Origin: Karstenula rhodostoma CBS 690.94
Taxonomy: Eukaryota > Ascomycota > Dothideomycetes > Pleosporales > Didymosphaeriaceae
Assembly (NCBI GenBank): GCA_010093485.1
Contig: MU001494.1
Span: 1,128,916-1,192,915 of the forward strand
DNA: 64,000 nucleotides
Direction: 5' to 3'
Positions 44,537-57,323 of the stretch are shown piece after piece. The notes beneath the pieces were generated by a model. It had not been told where the DNA came from, did not search any database, and saw only the letters and a list, made by a program, of their open reading frames with translations. Numbering within the stretch: position 1 is the first letter of the stretch; each line of letters begins with the position of its first letter. The position numbers and the translations under genes are program-made.

Positions 44537-45987
44537 ATGGTATCCATCAGGAATCTTTTCCCCCGGCTTCGCAAAGTTCACAGACACAACGTCGAAACCT
44601 TCACATCAGCGCCGCTAGCAGAGCTGTCTGGGTCGCTGGGCGATCTGGGCACGCTCTTGCCACTCATGACGGCCCTCGTCATCACCAGATCCATCTCCTT
44701 ACCTGCGACACTTCTCTTCACGGGAGCTGCCAACATACTGACAGGCGTGGCATTCGGCATTCCGCTGCCGGTGCAGCCCATGAAGGCAATAGCAGCTGTC
44801 GCAGTAGCAAGGAAGTTCACGCTAGAAGAGACAGCCGCTGCGGGTGTAGTGGTAAGCTGCAGCACTTGCGCAATGGGCCCGACTCGATCTGATTTGCTGT
44901 GCAGGTTGCATCGTTGGCCGGAATATTGAGCATCACTGGCCTGATCAACTACGCGAACAGAGTTGCACCTATTCCGGTGGTCAAGGGCATCCAAGTCGGT
45001 GCCGGCCTATCTTTATGTCTCAGCGCCGGTACCAAAATGCTTGCACCGCTTAGCTGGACTGGACCCTGGTGGGGCGATAATCTACTGTGGACCGTCGCGG
45101 CAGTGGTCCTCTTGCTCTTTACATTTGCATATCCAAGACTGCCTTACACCTTGATCATCTTCTCGATAGGTATACTTCTCTCCGTTCTGTCTCCTACTAG
45201 CAAAACGTCAACACCAGCCGTAATCGACATTCCAATACTCCATCCATCCGGCCAGGACTTTTGGAAAGCCACCACGACTGCATCTCTAGGCCAACTCCCT
45301 CTCACGTTGCTGAACTCTGTCATCGCGGCCGCGGCACTGGCCTCCGACCTGTTGCCCTCGCCGCCATATCCCGCAGCTCCAACTGTGACCGAACTTGGTG
45401 TTTCCGTGGCTGCAATCAATCTGGTAGCGTGTTGGTTTGGTGGCATGCCCACTTGCCACGGCTCGGGTGGTCTGGCCGGACAGTACCGCTTCGGGGCGCG
45501 CAGCGGCGCTAGCATCATCTTTCTCGGTGCCTTGAAGTTCATACTCGGCATCATCGCCTTCTTTGAACCCGGGCCCATCGTCAGCGTTCTATCTGGCATC
45601 CCTAGCTCACTTCTCGGTGTGCTCATTCTCGCGGCTGGAGTCGAGCTGGCCAAAGTCGGCGAGAGCGTCAACACGAATGCTCGTGATTTGCGTGTGTTGG
45701 ACAGGGCTAACTCGTGGGACGGCAAGAGACTGAAAGAGCTTGGGGAGACTGAGAGGAAAGAAAGATTCATGGTAATGCTGGTCACGGTAGCGACGCTGTT
45801 GGCCTTTCGGAACGATGCTGTGGGCTTCATTGTGGGACTGGTTTGGCACTTTGGATCTAAAGCTGCTAGAAGGGTGGAGGAATGGCGGGAGTATCGCGAG
45901 GGTAGACCATTTTGGAGGTTTGTCGGGCATCGGCACGAGGAAAGCGCCAGGCTTCTAGAGCACGGAGAAGATCAGGTAATTGCTTGA
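44537..45987 (+). CDS. MOT1-type molybdate transporter
   Basis: Join 44537-44851 and 44905-45987, giving 465 aa. The two signature motifs of the MOT1 family are present: ELSGSLGDLGTLLPLMTALV at about residues 29-48 and GGMPTCHGSGGLAGQYRFGA in the second half. About ten hydrophobic segments are predicted by eye. Members move molybdate for the molybdenum cofactor of nitrate reductase and other Mo enzymes; location can be plasma membrane, vacuole or mitochondrion and is not clear here. The intron is 53 nt, phase 0 (gtaagc...gtgcag). A cytosolic C-terminal tail rich in Arg/Glu follows the last helix. Start chosen because the following residues lead straight into the first motif. Confidence 0.92.
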
Positions 45988-46379
45988 GTTCTGCATATAC
46001 CCTCTAGATATCATTTACTTATTTTGTCGTGTATGGGAAATGTTCCATGACAGTTGAGCACACAGGCCTACTGTATAGCTGGGATGACAACGTGGGAATG
46101 CACCAGTCGACGTGTGCTGTTATTCCATGCAAACATCTCTCAGCCAAAGATCGAAAATCAAATCATGGTGAGGACTAGCCTTATACGTCGCAACTGAACA
46201 AGCCGCCACGCTAGGCTTGCTGTGCTGACAACAAACGCCATCGTACACTCGTACTTTACACTGAATGCAGTTCAGCTGTTCATGCACGCCAACGCCTTCA
46301 GCCATGCAACACACTGGTCCCAGGCCCTATCCAGAGCGTCTAGCTAGTGTTGTACAACAACCGGCAACCCACACCAATG
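45988..46379. other. Convergent 3' intergenic region
   Basis: About 390 bp between the converging MOT1 and HECT genes. No gene or repeat seen. Confidence 0.45.
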
Positions 46380-49300
46380 CTAGACAATTCCAAACCCTTC
46401 ACTATTCCGTATGGCGATTCCCAGCTTCTTGCTCAATTTCTCCCTACCCTTATACTCCGGTAACCATAACTTGCCGAAGCACGTACTGCTCGTTGGCAAA
46501 CTCTCCGTATCACCCCCAACTCTGATGATCTCGAACTTCACGCTGTCGTAACCAGTAATTGGGATCCTGTCGTTTGCCGTTACGAACTCGAGGAGCTTTT
46601 TTTTCTCCTCGGCGTTGTACTTTTCGACCACAGCCCAGAAATCCTGGATTGTGGGGTGTGTAGCATGATACGGCGGTTCGTAGCGCACGGCCTGCGTGCG
46701 GAGGAGCGATACCGAGATGGTGGGTGAACCCTCAACAAGGGAACGCAGCATAGAGGGGGTGAAGAAGGAAAGGGACGTGCGATGGAGACAGGTGTGGAAC
46801 CCACGCGTAAAGGCTTCGAGTTGTCGCTCAACGGACCTGTGAGTAAGCCACTCGACATAATCACAGACGTATTGTTCCCTATCCTCATTTGTAACGGTCG
46901 GCGGGTCTGTCTGCGCATCCCTCGGCCGTCGCCACGAGGCGTCGTGCAGGCTTCGACAAGGCGGCATATCAGTGCTGGGCGAGGGGCTTCCAGGATCGGA
47001 AGTAGAGTCTGGCCATGTGCGGTCACGGAACGCCTGCATGTCAACGTCAATATTCTGACCGAAGACCGAGAAGCTGAATGTGTAGTCGCGCATAAACACG
47101 TCTGCGACCTCGCCAGGGTAGGCGAGGAACTCTCGAAAAGATTTGGCCAGCGTGGGCCAACCATCGGCAATAAACTCCACAGCAACCATATCTTGGCTGT
47201 TGTGTTCCTCGGACAGGACGTAGTCGTACAAGGCGACCGGGAACGTCACAGGAAGGGTGATACCGTTGTAGATAGCAAGCGAGAGGAGGGTGCCGACCAT
47301 CTCGAATTTCCAGAGAGGTTCAAGGGATGCCGGCTGGAACCATGTCATGCCGTCCTGCGCATTGACCGTGAACATACCTAAGCAAGTCAGCAAGGACATG
47401 CCCAGTGAAAGTTCGGTGGCTTACCATTCTCAGGCTTGAAAGCTTCATTGAGTATCAGCCTGAAGAACTCGTACGTAACACCGCCCTGGTCCAGTCCGAC
47501 TTCTCCTTCCAGGATACCTATCCTGACTTTGAGTGGCTTCAAGAGCTTGCGTTTCTCCTGTCCCCACAACTGGTCTAAGGTCTCCTCGAGCGGACTTTGT
47601 CGAGTAACATCCAACACTAGGTATTCCGCAAGAGACACTTCGAGATGATCCATGACAACACTCCAATGTCGAGGGTTGCTGACGATCTGGTCCCACCGTG
47701 ACTGAAAATTGGTGATGCGAGCTGATTTTTGGCATTGCTTAAACATTCGATTGAAGTTGATAGCACGGAAGTATCCCACAAGGGCATCTTGCGTGAAGAA
47801 TATGTGGTGTTGTAGGATGTGGAACGAATTCGGTCGCTCCTTGTACTTGAGAAAATCAAGCGGTGCCTGTATACAGTCAATCTCCTCATTGAAATGCGGT
47901 ATCAGGAACATGTTAGGGCGTAGATTCAGAGGTTCCATGTTGGCGTCTGCAATAATTAGCAAGCGTATGAAACTAGAATATATGTACAACTGACGAAAAT
48001 GGGTCATGATCGTAACTGCAGTACCGACGCTGCCCCATTTATTGATGTCAACATTCCCATCCCACTGCTTGACAATGACGGTGCGAAGCCACTCCATCAA
48101 GGTAGCAGTAACGGTCCATCCAGGATCCTCATCAGCGACCTGAGCCGATCTCATCTTTCCCTTCCTCTGCAGCGCAGCTTTCTCAACTTGGGTAAGATGC
48201 CCCATTAATACCGGAAGTAAGCGTTCCACGCCGGCGGATGATTCTGTCGGTCCCTGACCTTCATCCCGGGCTTGAATCGTTGCAAGCATATGCTCATGAC
48301 ACCTCCTTGTCCCGATAGCTTGCAGTAGTCGTGTCGCTAAACGTATGGCCGGCTCGTACTCCAATTGATCGACAATCTCAAGCCAAGGATGCATGAAGTC
48401 ATCGCTCTGAGTTGTCTTGAGAGGCGCGCCAGGAATGACCACCCCCCAGCCCCTGAGGTTGCGCACTTGGACCCACGTGTGTGGCCAGCCGACTGGTATT
48501 GAAGATGTCAAGGCGTGAATACAAACCATGATCAAGTGAGCGGCCTCTATGTTTGATAAATATCGCGCAGGCGCATCGTTGGGATCAGTTGACTGCGGCG
48601 AAGGTGTAACTTTGCGTGAAGCTTTCAGACGCGGGCTCTTTTGGGTGCCAAGCTCTGGGGGCGGTCTGAAGAGTGCTTCCAGGGCCTGGTACAAGCTGTC
48701 GAATATCAAGGCGCCATTCCTCTGGTTCCAGTCTCTGAAAGCGTGCGACAAATAATGAGCATCCATGTGAGGGAGCGGAGAATACCTGTAGTCATCGCCG
48801 AGATGATCCCGAAATGATTTCAAAAGAGTCTCTGGATCACTAAGCGTGTAGTATAAAGCCCTGTTTACAAAGGGTTTGGTGGGTCGATATCGTCTGTTGG
48901 CATCGTAGTCGACGACATAATTTAGCCCGTAGGACTGGTCTCTCAGATGATGATGGACTTCCCCTTTCAATTGATCCATGATTTGGCAGGTGAGATGAGA
49001 GATGACGGGCATTGTTGCGGGACCTCGATCGCGGGAAGCCCTCGCAGAGACGCTACGGCCGTTATCCAATAATGGTTCGGGATGCGGACCACCCGTCGTC
49101 ACCCTTGTTTGCATACTAGAAAACGGGTGGTTGGCTACCATTTTGAGTTTTCCTGCAACGGCACCGTCGTGTGCGCCGTCAAAGGTTTCGTAAAGAGGAG
49201 CGTCAGCAGTCCTGTACGACTGTAAATCATTGCCGTGGGCATTAGGTACATGGTGGATTTTATGTACGCGCTGGCCGTTGCCGAGAAGCTCGGAAGTGGC

Positions 49301-50230
49301 CTTGAGAGCGTTGGATTTGGACGATGTTTTGAGCAAGCGTTTGGGCGTTTGGGGTTCGGAAAGACGTCTCGCATTCACATTGGGCGATGTGGCATCTGCG
49401 CTAGTAGAAGCTGTGAATGATGTCTGCTTTGCACGATGGTGGCGTTTGCTGTCGGGCATTGACGACGACTCACGGGAAGGAGAGCCACCGACACGGTGGG
49501 GCCCTCGATCAAACGGCGAAGCAAGTGACGATAGAATGGACAATGGGCTGGGAATGTGCTTGGAATACGCGAAGATGATGGTGACGGTATCGTATAGGTT
49601 CTGCCCAAGCGACTTGGGATCTTTCCGGGCCTGATGGCGATGCTCAAGTGCGTCTGCTACAGGCTCTAGGTGGGCAGCATCCTGTGGGCAGCCACGCGCG
49701 GCGCTGGCGCTGGCGTGGTGGGTGGTGTTGCGGATGGGTACAGGTGGATAGACATGGCACGTTGGATCATGGGACCCGTCTTCGGCTTGTATGTAGACGC
49801 CGTGTGCGCCTTCTATCTCGAGGGTGTCGGGCTGGACATTGAGCTGGTGAGGGCAGAGACGACGGTGCGGATCATGCTGGCTGGCGAGGTAGAAAGCCAG
49901 GGCGCGGGCAGTCAGGTGGGTGGGGGGTCGAAAGGGCCGCGACACGAGGCGCCTGCTGCAGGAGAGGCATGTCGGGGTGGTGCAGTAGGTGCTCGTGCAG
50001 CCGTACAGGATCTGCGACATGTAGCTGCAGCAGTCAATAGGTGCAGGGCGAGGCAGGGCGAGGCAGGGCATCGGCGCGGACTCACCGTCGGAGGAGCCAT
50101 TGGAATTCGCGCTGGCGGGCGACCTGGGCGCACTCGAGGATGCGCGTCGCGTCGGCGACGTCCACGACGTGGTCGCGAGCAACAACAACAGCGCCAGCGC
50201 CAGCACCGGCACCGGCACTCGTGCCGACAT
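46380..50230 (-). CDS. HECT-type E3 ubiquitin ligase with AZUL-like zinc domain
   Basis: Join complement of 50230-47425 and 47377-46380, 1267 aa from the first ATG; the internal ATG at 50071 (MPCLALPRP, 1214 aa) is equally or more likely, since residues before it are low complexity. Near the N-terminus YGCTSTYCTTPTCLSC with a later LCPH resembles the AZUL zinc domain of UBE3A. The C-terminal 380 residues are a HECT domain: EGEVGLDQGGVTYEFF at its start and the catalytic thioester Cys in LPTSSTCFGKLWLPEY near the end. The middle is partly disordered with Ser/Arg-rich linkers. It transfers ubiquitin to unknown substrates; the best analogy is UBE3A or yeast Hul4. Intron 47 nt (gtaagc, gctgac branch, ttag). 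It is divergent from REI1. Confidence 0.9.
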
Positions 50231-50889
50231 GCGGCGCCGTCATGGCATCGGGCGCGTGGTGTCTGGTGGTTGCACGGCGGCGGCGGCGGCGGTAAGGAGC
50301 TGTGCAGCTGTGCAGGCGCGGTGGGCCTGCGAGACGGCGGCGGAGGGAGCATTGGGCGTCACCGGGCGCGCAGTGGCCAGCGCGGAGGAGGCGGAGGCGG
50401 AGGCGGAGGCGGGAGGAAGGCAGGCTCACGGGAACATGAAGACCGGAGATAAGCTGAGGCCTTCGCTGACAGACAGATATACAATAGTCAACCCTAGAGT
50501 AACTCAGGCTACTATGCAAGTTTGAAGTCTTAACCTCCTACTGTATCGCCCGTGTTCACCTTCCCGCGAGAGGGTAGGTGCTCGTAGGGCTGATGGTCAA
50601 CAGCCCGCGCCTTCGCTTGGCCTGGCTCGGCTGCGGAAAACGTCACCGGGTGCCAGAGAAGAGAAGACGGCCACGGTTGTTGCCCACGGCCCAAGCATCC
50701 GCCTCCGCCGAGTCTGCGGCTGCGTGTGCGTCTGGCGCTGGAGAGGAAAATCTCGGCGTGGCTGCAGCCCGACGTTTGCCCACCGACCCCACTTGGAATT
50801 TCCGCCTTCCATAATACAGCGTCTGCGGCTCTGCGCCTCCTCCCACCACCTGGCCACCCTCACAGTCCACCACACAACCCCGCCGCAAT
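50231..50889. other. Shared divergent promoter of HECT ligase and REI1
   Basis: About 660 bp, GC-rich, with gga/gcggag triplet runs near 50270-50410 that make long spurious ORFs on both strands. No separate gene supported. Confidence 0.5.
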
Positions 50890-52670
50890 ATGGCGACCCA
50901 CGCAGCCCCTGCCCCCTCGCCCTCGGTGCAGTCCACCCACCCCTTCACCTGCAACACGTGCCAGGTGGCCTTCCGCTCCGGCGACCTGCAGCGCGCCCAC
51001 ATGCAGACGGACTGGCAGTGAGTGCCCCGCCACCCCGCCCAAACCCAAACCCTCACACACCCACTGACCACCCCGCCCTCAGCCGCTACAACCTCAAGCG
51101 CCGCGTCGCCTCGCTGCCGCCCCTCTCCTCCGAAGTCTTCACCGAAAAGGTCCTCGCCAACAAGGCCTCGGCCGCCGCCACCGCCGCCAAAGCCTCGTTC
51201 GAGAAATCCTGCGACCCTTGCCAGAAGACGTACTACAGCGAGAATGCCTACAACAACCACCTCAACAGCCAGAAGCACAGGGCCAACGTCGCAAAGGCCG
51301 GCTTCGACGACGTCGCCTCCGTCACGGGCTCCGTCATGAGCTCTGCTTTCAGCCTGGGCGAGTCCATGGCCTCGACCGCAGACTCGGAGACGACCGAGCT
51401 GGACCCCCAGGCTGAGAAGGATTTCTCCGACGTGGTCGATGGCATCAAGAGCACCAACGCGGACGCTGCCGAGCCCCTCTCGCGCCGCCCTACACGACCC
51501 CACCCTTCACGAGCCGCCGAAAAGCCTGAGCATCCACTGTCCCCGGCGGCCAACGAGAGCGCTAAGGAGGAGGATAGGTCCTCGGTCGCATCCACCAACA
51601 AGGTTCAAACAGACCCTCTCCAGGACTGCTTGTTCTGCAACTACCGCTCTCCCAACTTCTCGCTCAATCTGCACCACATGGGCCGCCACCACGGCATGTT
51701 CATCCCGGAGAAAGAGTTTCTCGTCGAGCCCGAGAGTCTCGTCAAGCACCTGCACGACAAAATCTACGAGCAACATGAGTGCCTCAAGTGCCACAAGCAC
51801 GCTCACTCGTCACACGGCATTCAAACCCATATGCGCGACCGAGGACATTGCATGATCGGTTTCGAGACCGACGAAGAGCTCGTCGAGATCGGCGAGTTTT
51901 ATGACTTCCGGAGCTCATACCCTGACGCGGACCGGTTCGATCAAATGGAGCAAGATATGGATTCGGATGACTCTACCTCTACAGCGGGCGGCGGTGTTAA
52001 GTTGGGCGCAGCACGGAAGACGGTCACCACAACCGAGGACGACGACGCCGTCATCTCAGGTGAAGAAGAAGATGAGGGATGGGAGACAGACAGCACCGTC
52101 TCGAGCGTGCCCACCGACGAGATCACTGCCGTTCCGATTGACCGTTCCCACCGCCACAAGCTCCTCAACAAGTCAAAACATCACGCCCACGGCGATCCTC
52201 GGCCGCACAAGAACGCCGACGGGTTCCATTCGCATGCCCACGCCACTCCAGTGGCTGTGTACCACGACGACTACGAGCTCCACCTCCCCACCGGTCGCGT
52301 TGCAGGTCATAGGTCACTCAACAAGTACTATCGTCAGAACCTACGCAACTACCCTGGAGTCGCTGAGCGCATGGAGGCTGCACAACGACGCGCCATCGCA
52401 GGTGCGGCTTCATCCGATTCTGACGGGGACGTAAACATGGAAGACGGAGACGCAAATGTGGAAGACGGCGGACGTGGCCGGCAGCAACTCACCACCCGCG
52501 CCAACGGTGGTCTGGGTATGGTCGGCGTGAGTGATTCAAAGAAGGCTGAGATCCGCGCTGTCGAGAAGCGCGAGCAGAAGCGGGAGCAGCGCCACAGGAC
52601 AAATTACCTGGCTGGCAATGAGAAACGCGCCAACCACCAGAAGCATTTCCGCGATCATTTGCTTCAGTAG
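50890..52670 (+). CDS. REI1/ZNF622-type pre-60S ribosome maturation factor
   Basis: Join 50890-51017 and 51083-52670, giving 571 aa. Four zinc-finger motifs are seen: FTCNTCQVAFRSGDLQRAHM (with the closing H of TDWH restored by splicing), CDPCQKTYYSENAYNNHLNS, CLFCNYRSPNFSLNLHHMGR and CLKCHKHAHSSHGIQTHMRD. The order and the HRYNLKRRVASLPPLS linker are diagnostic of Rei1. Rei1 works in the cytosol to release and recycle Arx1 from pre-60S particles. The tail has a conserved HLPTGRVAGHRSLNKYYRQN block and a basic C-terminus. Intron 65 nt, gtgagt...cctcag. The unspliced frame upstream of 50890 is leader sequence. An acidic stretch (EEEDEGWETDS) separates fingers from the tail. Confidence 0.94.
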
Positions 52671-55600
52671 GCGACTCTGCTTCTCTGGTTCTTTAGTTGC
52701 GTTTGTTTTGCTATTGTGCTGCGCACGATGTGCGCTCCATGACTGATGGTTACAAGGGTGATATGACTGGCGTTTTTTTACATCACAGGATGAGGATACC
52801 TGGATGCACACGTGTTCCGAGTGCAAGAAAATAGAAAACAAGCATTTTATTCATTCAGTGCTAGACTATCATCGTGGGCATCATCTCTGAGTCTTTTCTC
52901 TGGGTAACAATATCTATCTTGACTGATGAAACTGCGTGAGCATGTGTTCGACACCGCGCCCGCCGTCATGCCACAAATCGTGACGACAACCATGCTTTGG
53001 TTTCAATATAATACTCAGAAATAACTGATCGACGTCGTCAACATCACTTCGCGATGGAGATGCAACGGACGCAGCCATTGAGCCTACGGTCAATAACTCA
53101 CTACATGTGCTTCCCGTCACCCATGCCCTCGTCGAACATACACTTGGAAATCGCTGATCGCCAGTATGCGGCTCACGCACCTTGAGTGCTAAGGTTCGCT
53201 CGCCTAATGCTATCGGCCCAACCTCAAGTCTCGACTCGATGTTGGACAAGCTGCATCAGCATCATCGTGAGCCTCGAATTGATACACGCTAACACAATGG
53301 TAAAGGCTCCTCGAGGTGATGGGTCATGGATTTACGTCCCGGAAGGTAGGATGCAGCTGCATTAGCGGTGTTGGAAGTTTGACGTACGCTCACTCGCTGC
53401 CCTGAGATCTGCGCATGGACGGGTATGCGGGTAGGTGGTCGTGTATGCCAAGGAGCCCAGCAGACGCTGGAATTGGGGATATGAGAAACTGCCTTGCTCG
53501 CGTTGTGAGTGCTAGTGACGAGGCAGGAGAACAAATTGTCAGGTCCGGGTCAGTTATCCTGTCAAGCCGAGTTGAAGCGCACTCACGCGCATCTGTTTCC
53601 TCGACGAAATCGACCAAGATCAGCGATCGTCGATGGCCTGCACGATGCGGCGCCTCCCTTGTGTTGGTGGACCGGGCCCAGCCATTCTGAGGTATGATAT
53701 GCGTTGTACTCTGCAGTGTTGCTGCAACAGAAGCTCGCCAGCCTTCTAGAAACCCGTTCACAGGATTTCGACACAGCTTTGCGGTCGCTGTCCACTGATG
53801 AAGTCTACGGGTTGCGCAAACATCTATGTAGCCACGTGCGCTCGAATCATTTGGATGCGAATTACGGCGGAGAAAGGCTCGACGCCTTGGCGGCAGAGGT
53901 TGGAATGCATTCGGTTCCTTTTCCGGAGGCCTAAACGTGCAACAGAAGTGGCCTCGCAATGGTAGCGAGGGCCACCAGGTTTCCTTACCATAGTACCCGA
54001 AGCGAAGACCGTAATCGAACAGGGGCCGGGTGAACGAGTGGTATGCAGGCCGAACAACTGTTGTGCGACATCAGGCAGGCAAAAGCCCACCTTACCCAGA
54101 CCTACGCAGTCTCACGGTCAGCATTCGTTCATGGTCATCGCGCATACAGGTACCGTTCCGAGGCTGAGAATTAACTAGCGGCCGTCACTGCCCCGGAAAC
54201 GGGACGACATGACCATGTGCTGCGCTGTGCCAGAGAAGCCTGTTGCTCGTGCACGGGTCGGTGTTGTTGTCGGGTTAGCCTTGTGGGGTGAAGTGGGCGA
54301 CGATGTGGGATGCACAGCGCAAACCCACATGCATCACAACATCTTCAAACGGAAACTCCGGATCATTGCTTCGAATAGCATCCGTGCATACTGCACATAC
54401 CGGGTGGCTTCCATTCCCAACTATCCTACGGTTTTTCATGGTGCCGTCTAGACAACGCGGAGGAAGATCCTACCTGTGTCATACTCTCGCTGTGGCTTGA
54501 AATCGCAGTATTCCGCCAATACGAGCTCCGATGACATAGGTTCCGTGGCTGATTCAACCCCTTTCAAGCTTCAGCAGAGGCTACGGCGGCCACTTGATTC
54601 ATACGTCGCGACCATACGTCTCCCGCGCGAACCTACCAATTCCTGGTCGTGATACTGCGATCCTGCATGACGAAATACACCATCGTATCCGCGCTCGCAT
54701 GAGGCGTAGCATCCCTCCCTGGAGCTTTATGCGTGTGAGACATTTTCGCCATTGGGAGATGCCTCGCTGCGCCTGTACCGCATCCAAGCATCTCCCCGGT
54801 GCTCGGTGCACTGGGCAACTAGTACGCTTTTGATTGGGTGTTGTGTTGCATCCAGCAATGGAGGAAGCTGCGCTGCAGAAGCGACGAAGGAGTTGAGGTG
54901 GGATTCGAAGGCGCGGGGAAGCGGAAAACCGCAAACAGTGAAGCTGTAGACGCGCTGTGGGATGCGTTCCAAATTCCGAGAAGTTTTTCTGACCGCGCTT
55001 TCGACCATGTTGAAGTGGCTAAAGAGTACATTGCAATAATGAACAACGATACTATTATCTTTATTGTTCACGGATTAGATACAACGGTTTCGCATGAATA
55101 CATCCGCGCATCTGCCGTGGGACAGCGCCCGTCGCCTCAAAAAGCAACGGACGGAGTTTTCCAACCAGTCCTAGCCATCCGATGACCGTGATGCAGCAGT
55201 TCCGGGCCGGTAAAGGACCCTTGGCCGGTCAGGGTCAATTAGGGTTCGTGAAATCTCTGCCTGCGCTTGCGTTGGCTTTGTGCGGGTGACCATCACTCAG
55301 CTGGTGAGTTTCGCGTCAGCCCTGCAGCTTGGGGCCCGGCGTCAATAGCGTCAGCAAATGTTCCGGAGGTGCGGCGGACTCGCATGATTTGGAGTATCAC
55401 CACTCTAGTAGAAAGTCAAGACACGATGGTATACGCCATGCTGAAAACCGAAGTGGTCTATTCAATCAGACAAACGCCGATGCCCCAATCTAGGAATTTT
55501 GAGCACCCCCACCATGCAAATCAAACAGCCACCCACTCTTGAATAAACGTTTATATACGGATCGCTCGCTCGCTAAACCACCCATAGCCAACGCGAGTAT

Positions 55601-55818
55601 CTATGAAACAATGCCTTGAACGTGGGTAGGAACACGTTCAGGCTGGGTTGGACTATACACAAGCGACCTGCGGTCGGAAGTGGTAGGTTGCTGCCCACTG
55701 GCGTGGTCAAACATGTCGAACTAAATTAACGATTGTGGCTCCAATAAACAAAGGGTGCCTCAAGGCGTCATGAGTCATGCGTCGTGAAAATACATCTTGT
55801 GATGCCAGCCTTGGAAGA
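52671..55818. other. Long spacer, unresolved coding traces
   Basis: About 3.1 kb. On the minus strand from about 53960 to 52914 open segments can be chained, e.g. a frame ending THHLEEPLPL joined by gtgtta...gatgcag (43 nt) to LSNIESRLEVGPIALGERTL, then open to 52914. On the plus strand 53704-53934 reads LASLLETRSQDFDTALRSLS. Neither gives a domain that I recognise and the two overlap in part. They may be a lineage-specific or decayed gene. From 54000 to 55818 I see nothing to support. Confidence 0.3.
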
Positions 55819-57323
55819 CTAGATCCAGTTTGGAAATGTAGAAGGTATGTCAAAGGTATCGAACCCAATAAAGGCCAAGTTGGTTTGATCGAACGCCCAA
55901 GGGTCATTAGAAGCGGCTTCATCAATGGGGTTGGGCATAGCAATGGCTGGTGTCTCAGCATACATGTCGCCAACAGTAGTCGCTGGCATGGGTGTCACAG
56001 AGCTTAAAGCTTTTGACAGATCGAGCTCTAGTCCCTGGGTTTTAGAGGCAGGATAGTGAGGCGCTGATGTCGGCGGGCGAACCTCATTGGGAAGCCTCTG
56101 GCGGTAGATGGGCATCTTATCCTCCCAGAACAGCGTCTCACTTACAGCGGAGGCGGGCGCGAGATCAGAAAACAAGTTCTGTTCTCCGATCTCGGATGGA
56201 GACGACGAGGTTGAAAGCTCAGGGGCGCTGTGCTTAGATTCACCGCTGTGAGAGATGGGCTGTACTACGGAGTCGGCGAGGTTGCTAGTGTCCAAAGGCA
56301 AGTCTCCCGCGGACCATGTAGGATGGGTCAGGCCAGCAGATGGAATCGGCCACTCGCTATCAAGATTGGGAAGACAATCTTGCGAAGGTGAGGTCGAGAG
56401 GCTTCCGTAGCCGATATTGCGCGTGACCGAAGCAAGAGAGTTCGACCATGGCCATTGCGGCGCTCCTATCGCATCCGCCAAGCGCGTCTCTGTTGGAGAA
56501 CAGCTTTCTTGAGAGAAAGCTGCGCTTCGGTTGGCGAAGATGGAATCCTGAAAGTTGCTGGTGTCGAGGCTACCGCTCATGGGTGTCAAAGGCAGAGCGT
56601 CGTTTTGCGGAGCGGCGCCTAACATGGTGTAGAAGTCTCGGTTCGACAGTGAGAACGTGTCCACAGACCTCTGAGTAGGCGCTTCTGGCTGGCTATAAGA
56701 GGACGGCTTCATATACTGCTCGAAGGCGGTGCCGTGGAGGGTGTGAGGGCGCGGGATCTTGTAAGGCGCTCCCGAGACATGGGCGGTGTTGTTGTTGCGG
56801 TGGCATGGTCGATGGTGGCCGTTCGCAAAAACAGTCAGGTTGCTCTCAGAATGAGTCGCGGTGACTTTGGGTCTCGCTCGCACATGGTGGAGTGTATGCT
56901 TGCTGGTGTCGAGGCTCAGATCAGCGGGCTCCGTCTTGATGCCGCATATGCATTTAGCTCCAGAGTGGCAGCCGCAGCTATTGTCGTGGACTGTGGCATG
57001 ATTAGAAATCTCGCCGGTGCCCAGATCGACTGGCTGCTCACCCTTGGGATCGCGGTTGTCCTTGTGTTTGTCCTTGCGGTCGCCGCATTCACATTTGGCA
57101 TGGTGGGATTTGGATTTGCGTGCACCACGACAGTGCTCGCACTGCTTGACGGGGCGGCCCTTGGGGTTGATGTGGTGTAGCTCACGGTCTGCGCGAGGCC
57201 TTCAGCATGCATGCGTCGGGAGTGGTCTTGTTGGGACTACATACCAGTATGGGAGCAGCCGCTCACGCGGTGGCCTTTTATGCAGGACTGGCAAGCATAC
57301 TTCTCGCCATCGATGATCGGCAT
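55819..57323 (-). CDS. Copper-fist transcription factor (Ace1/Cuf1/GRISEA type)
   Basis: Join complement of 57323-57245 and 57188-55819, giving 482 aa. The N-terminal copper-fist domain is complete after splicing: MPIIDGEKYACQSCIKGHRV with zinc ligands Cys11, Cys14, Cys23 and His25, then KGRPVKQCEHCRGARKSKSH containing the (R/K)GRP minor-groove motif at 36-39. A cysteine-rich Cu(I)-binding-like segment follows: CECGDRKDK and CGCHSGAKCICG. The C-terminal 350 residues are Ser/Pro/Thr-rich with acidic patches, as in activation domains. It should sense Cu(I) and regulate copper uptake or detoxification genes; which of the two cannot be told. The intron is 56 nt, phase 1 (gtatgt...cgcag), inside the copper fist. 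The Cys array spacing is closest in style to AceA-like activators. Confidence 0.92.

Noticed and set aside
49670..50452. 260-aa Gly/Arg-rich plus-strand ORF
   Set aside because: Antisense of the HECT N-terminus and low-complexity promoter sequence.
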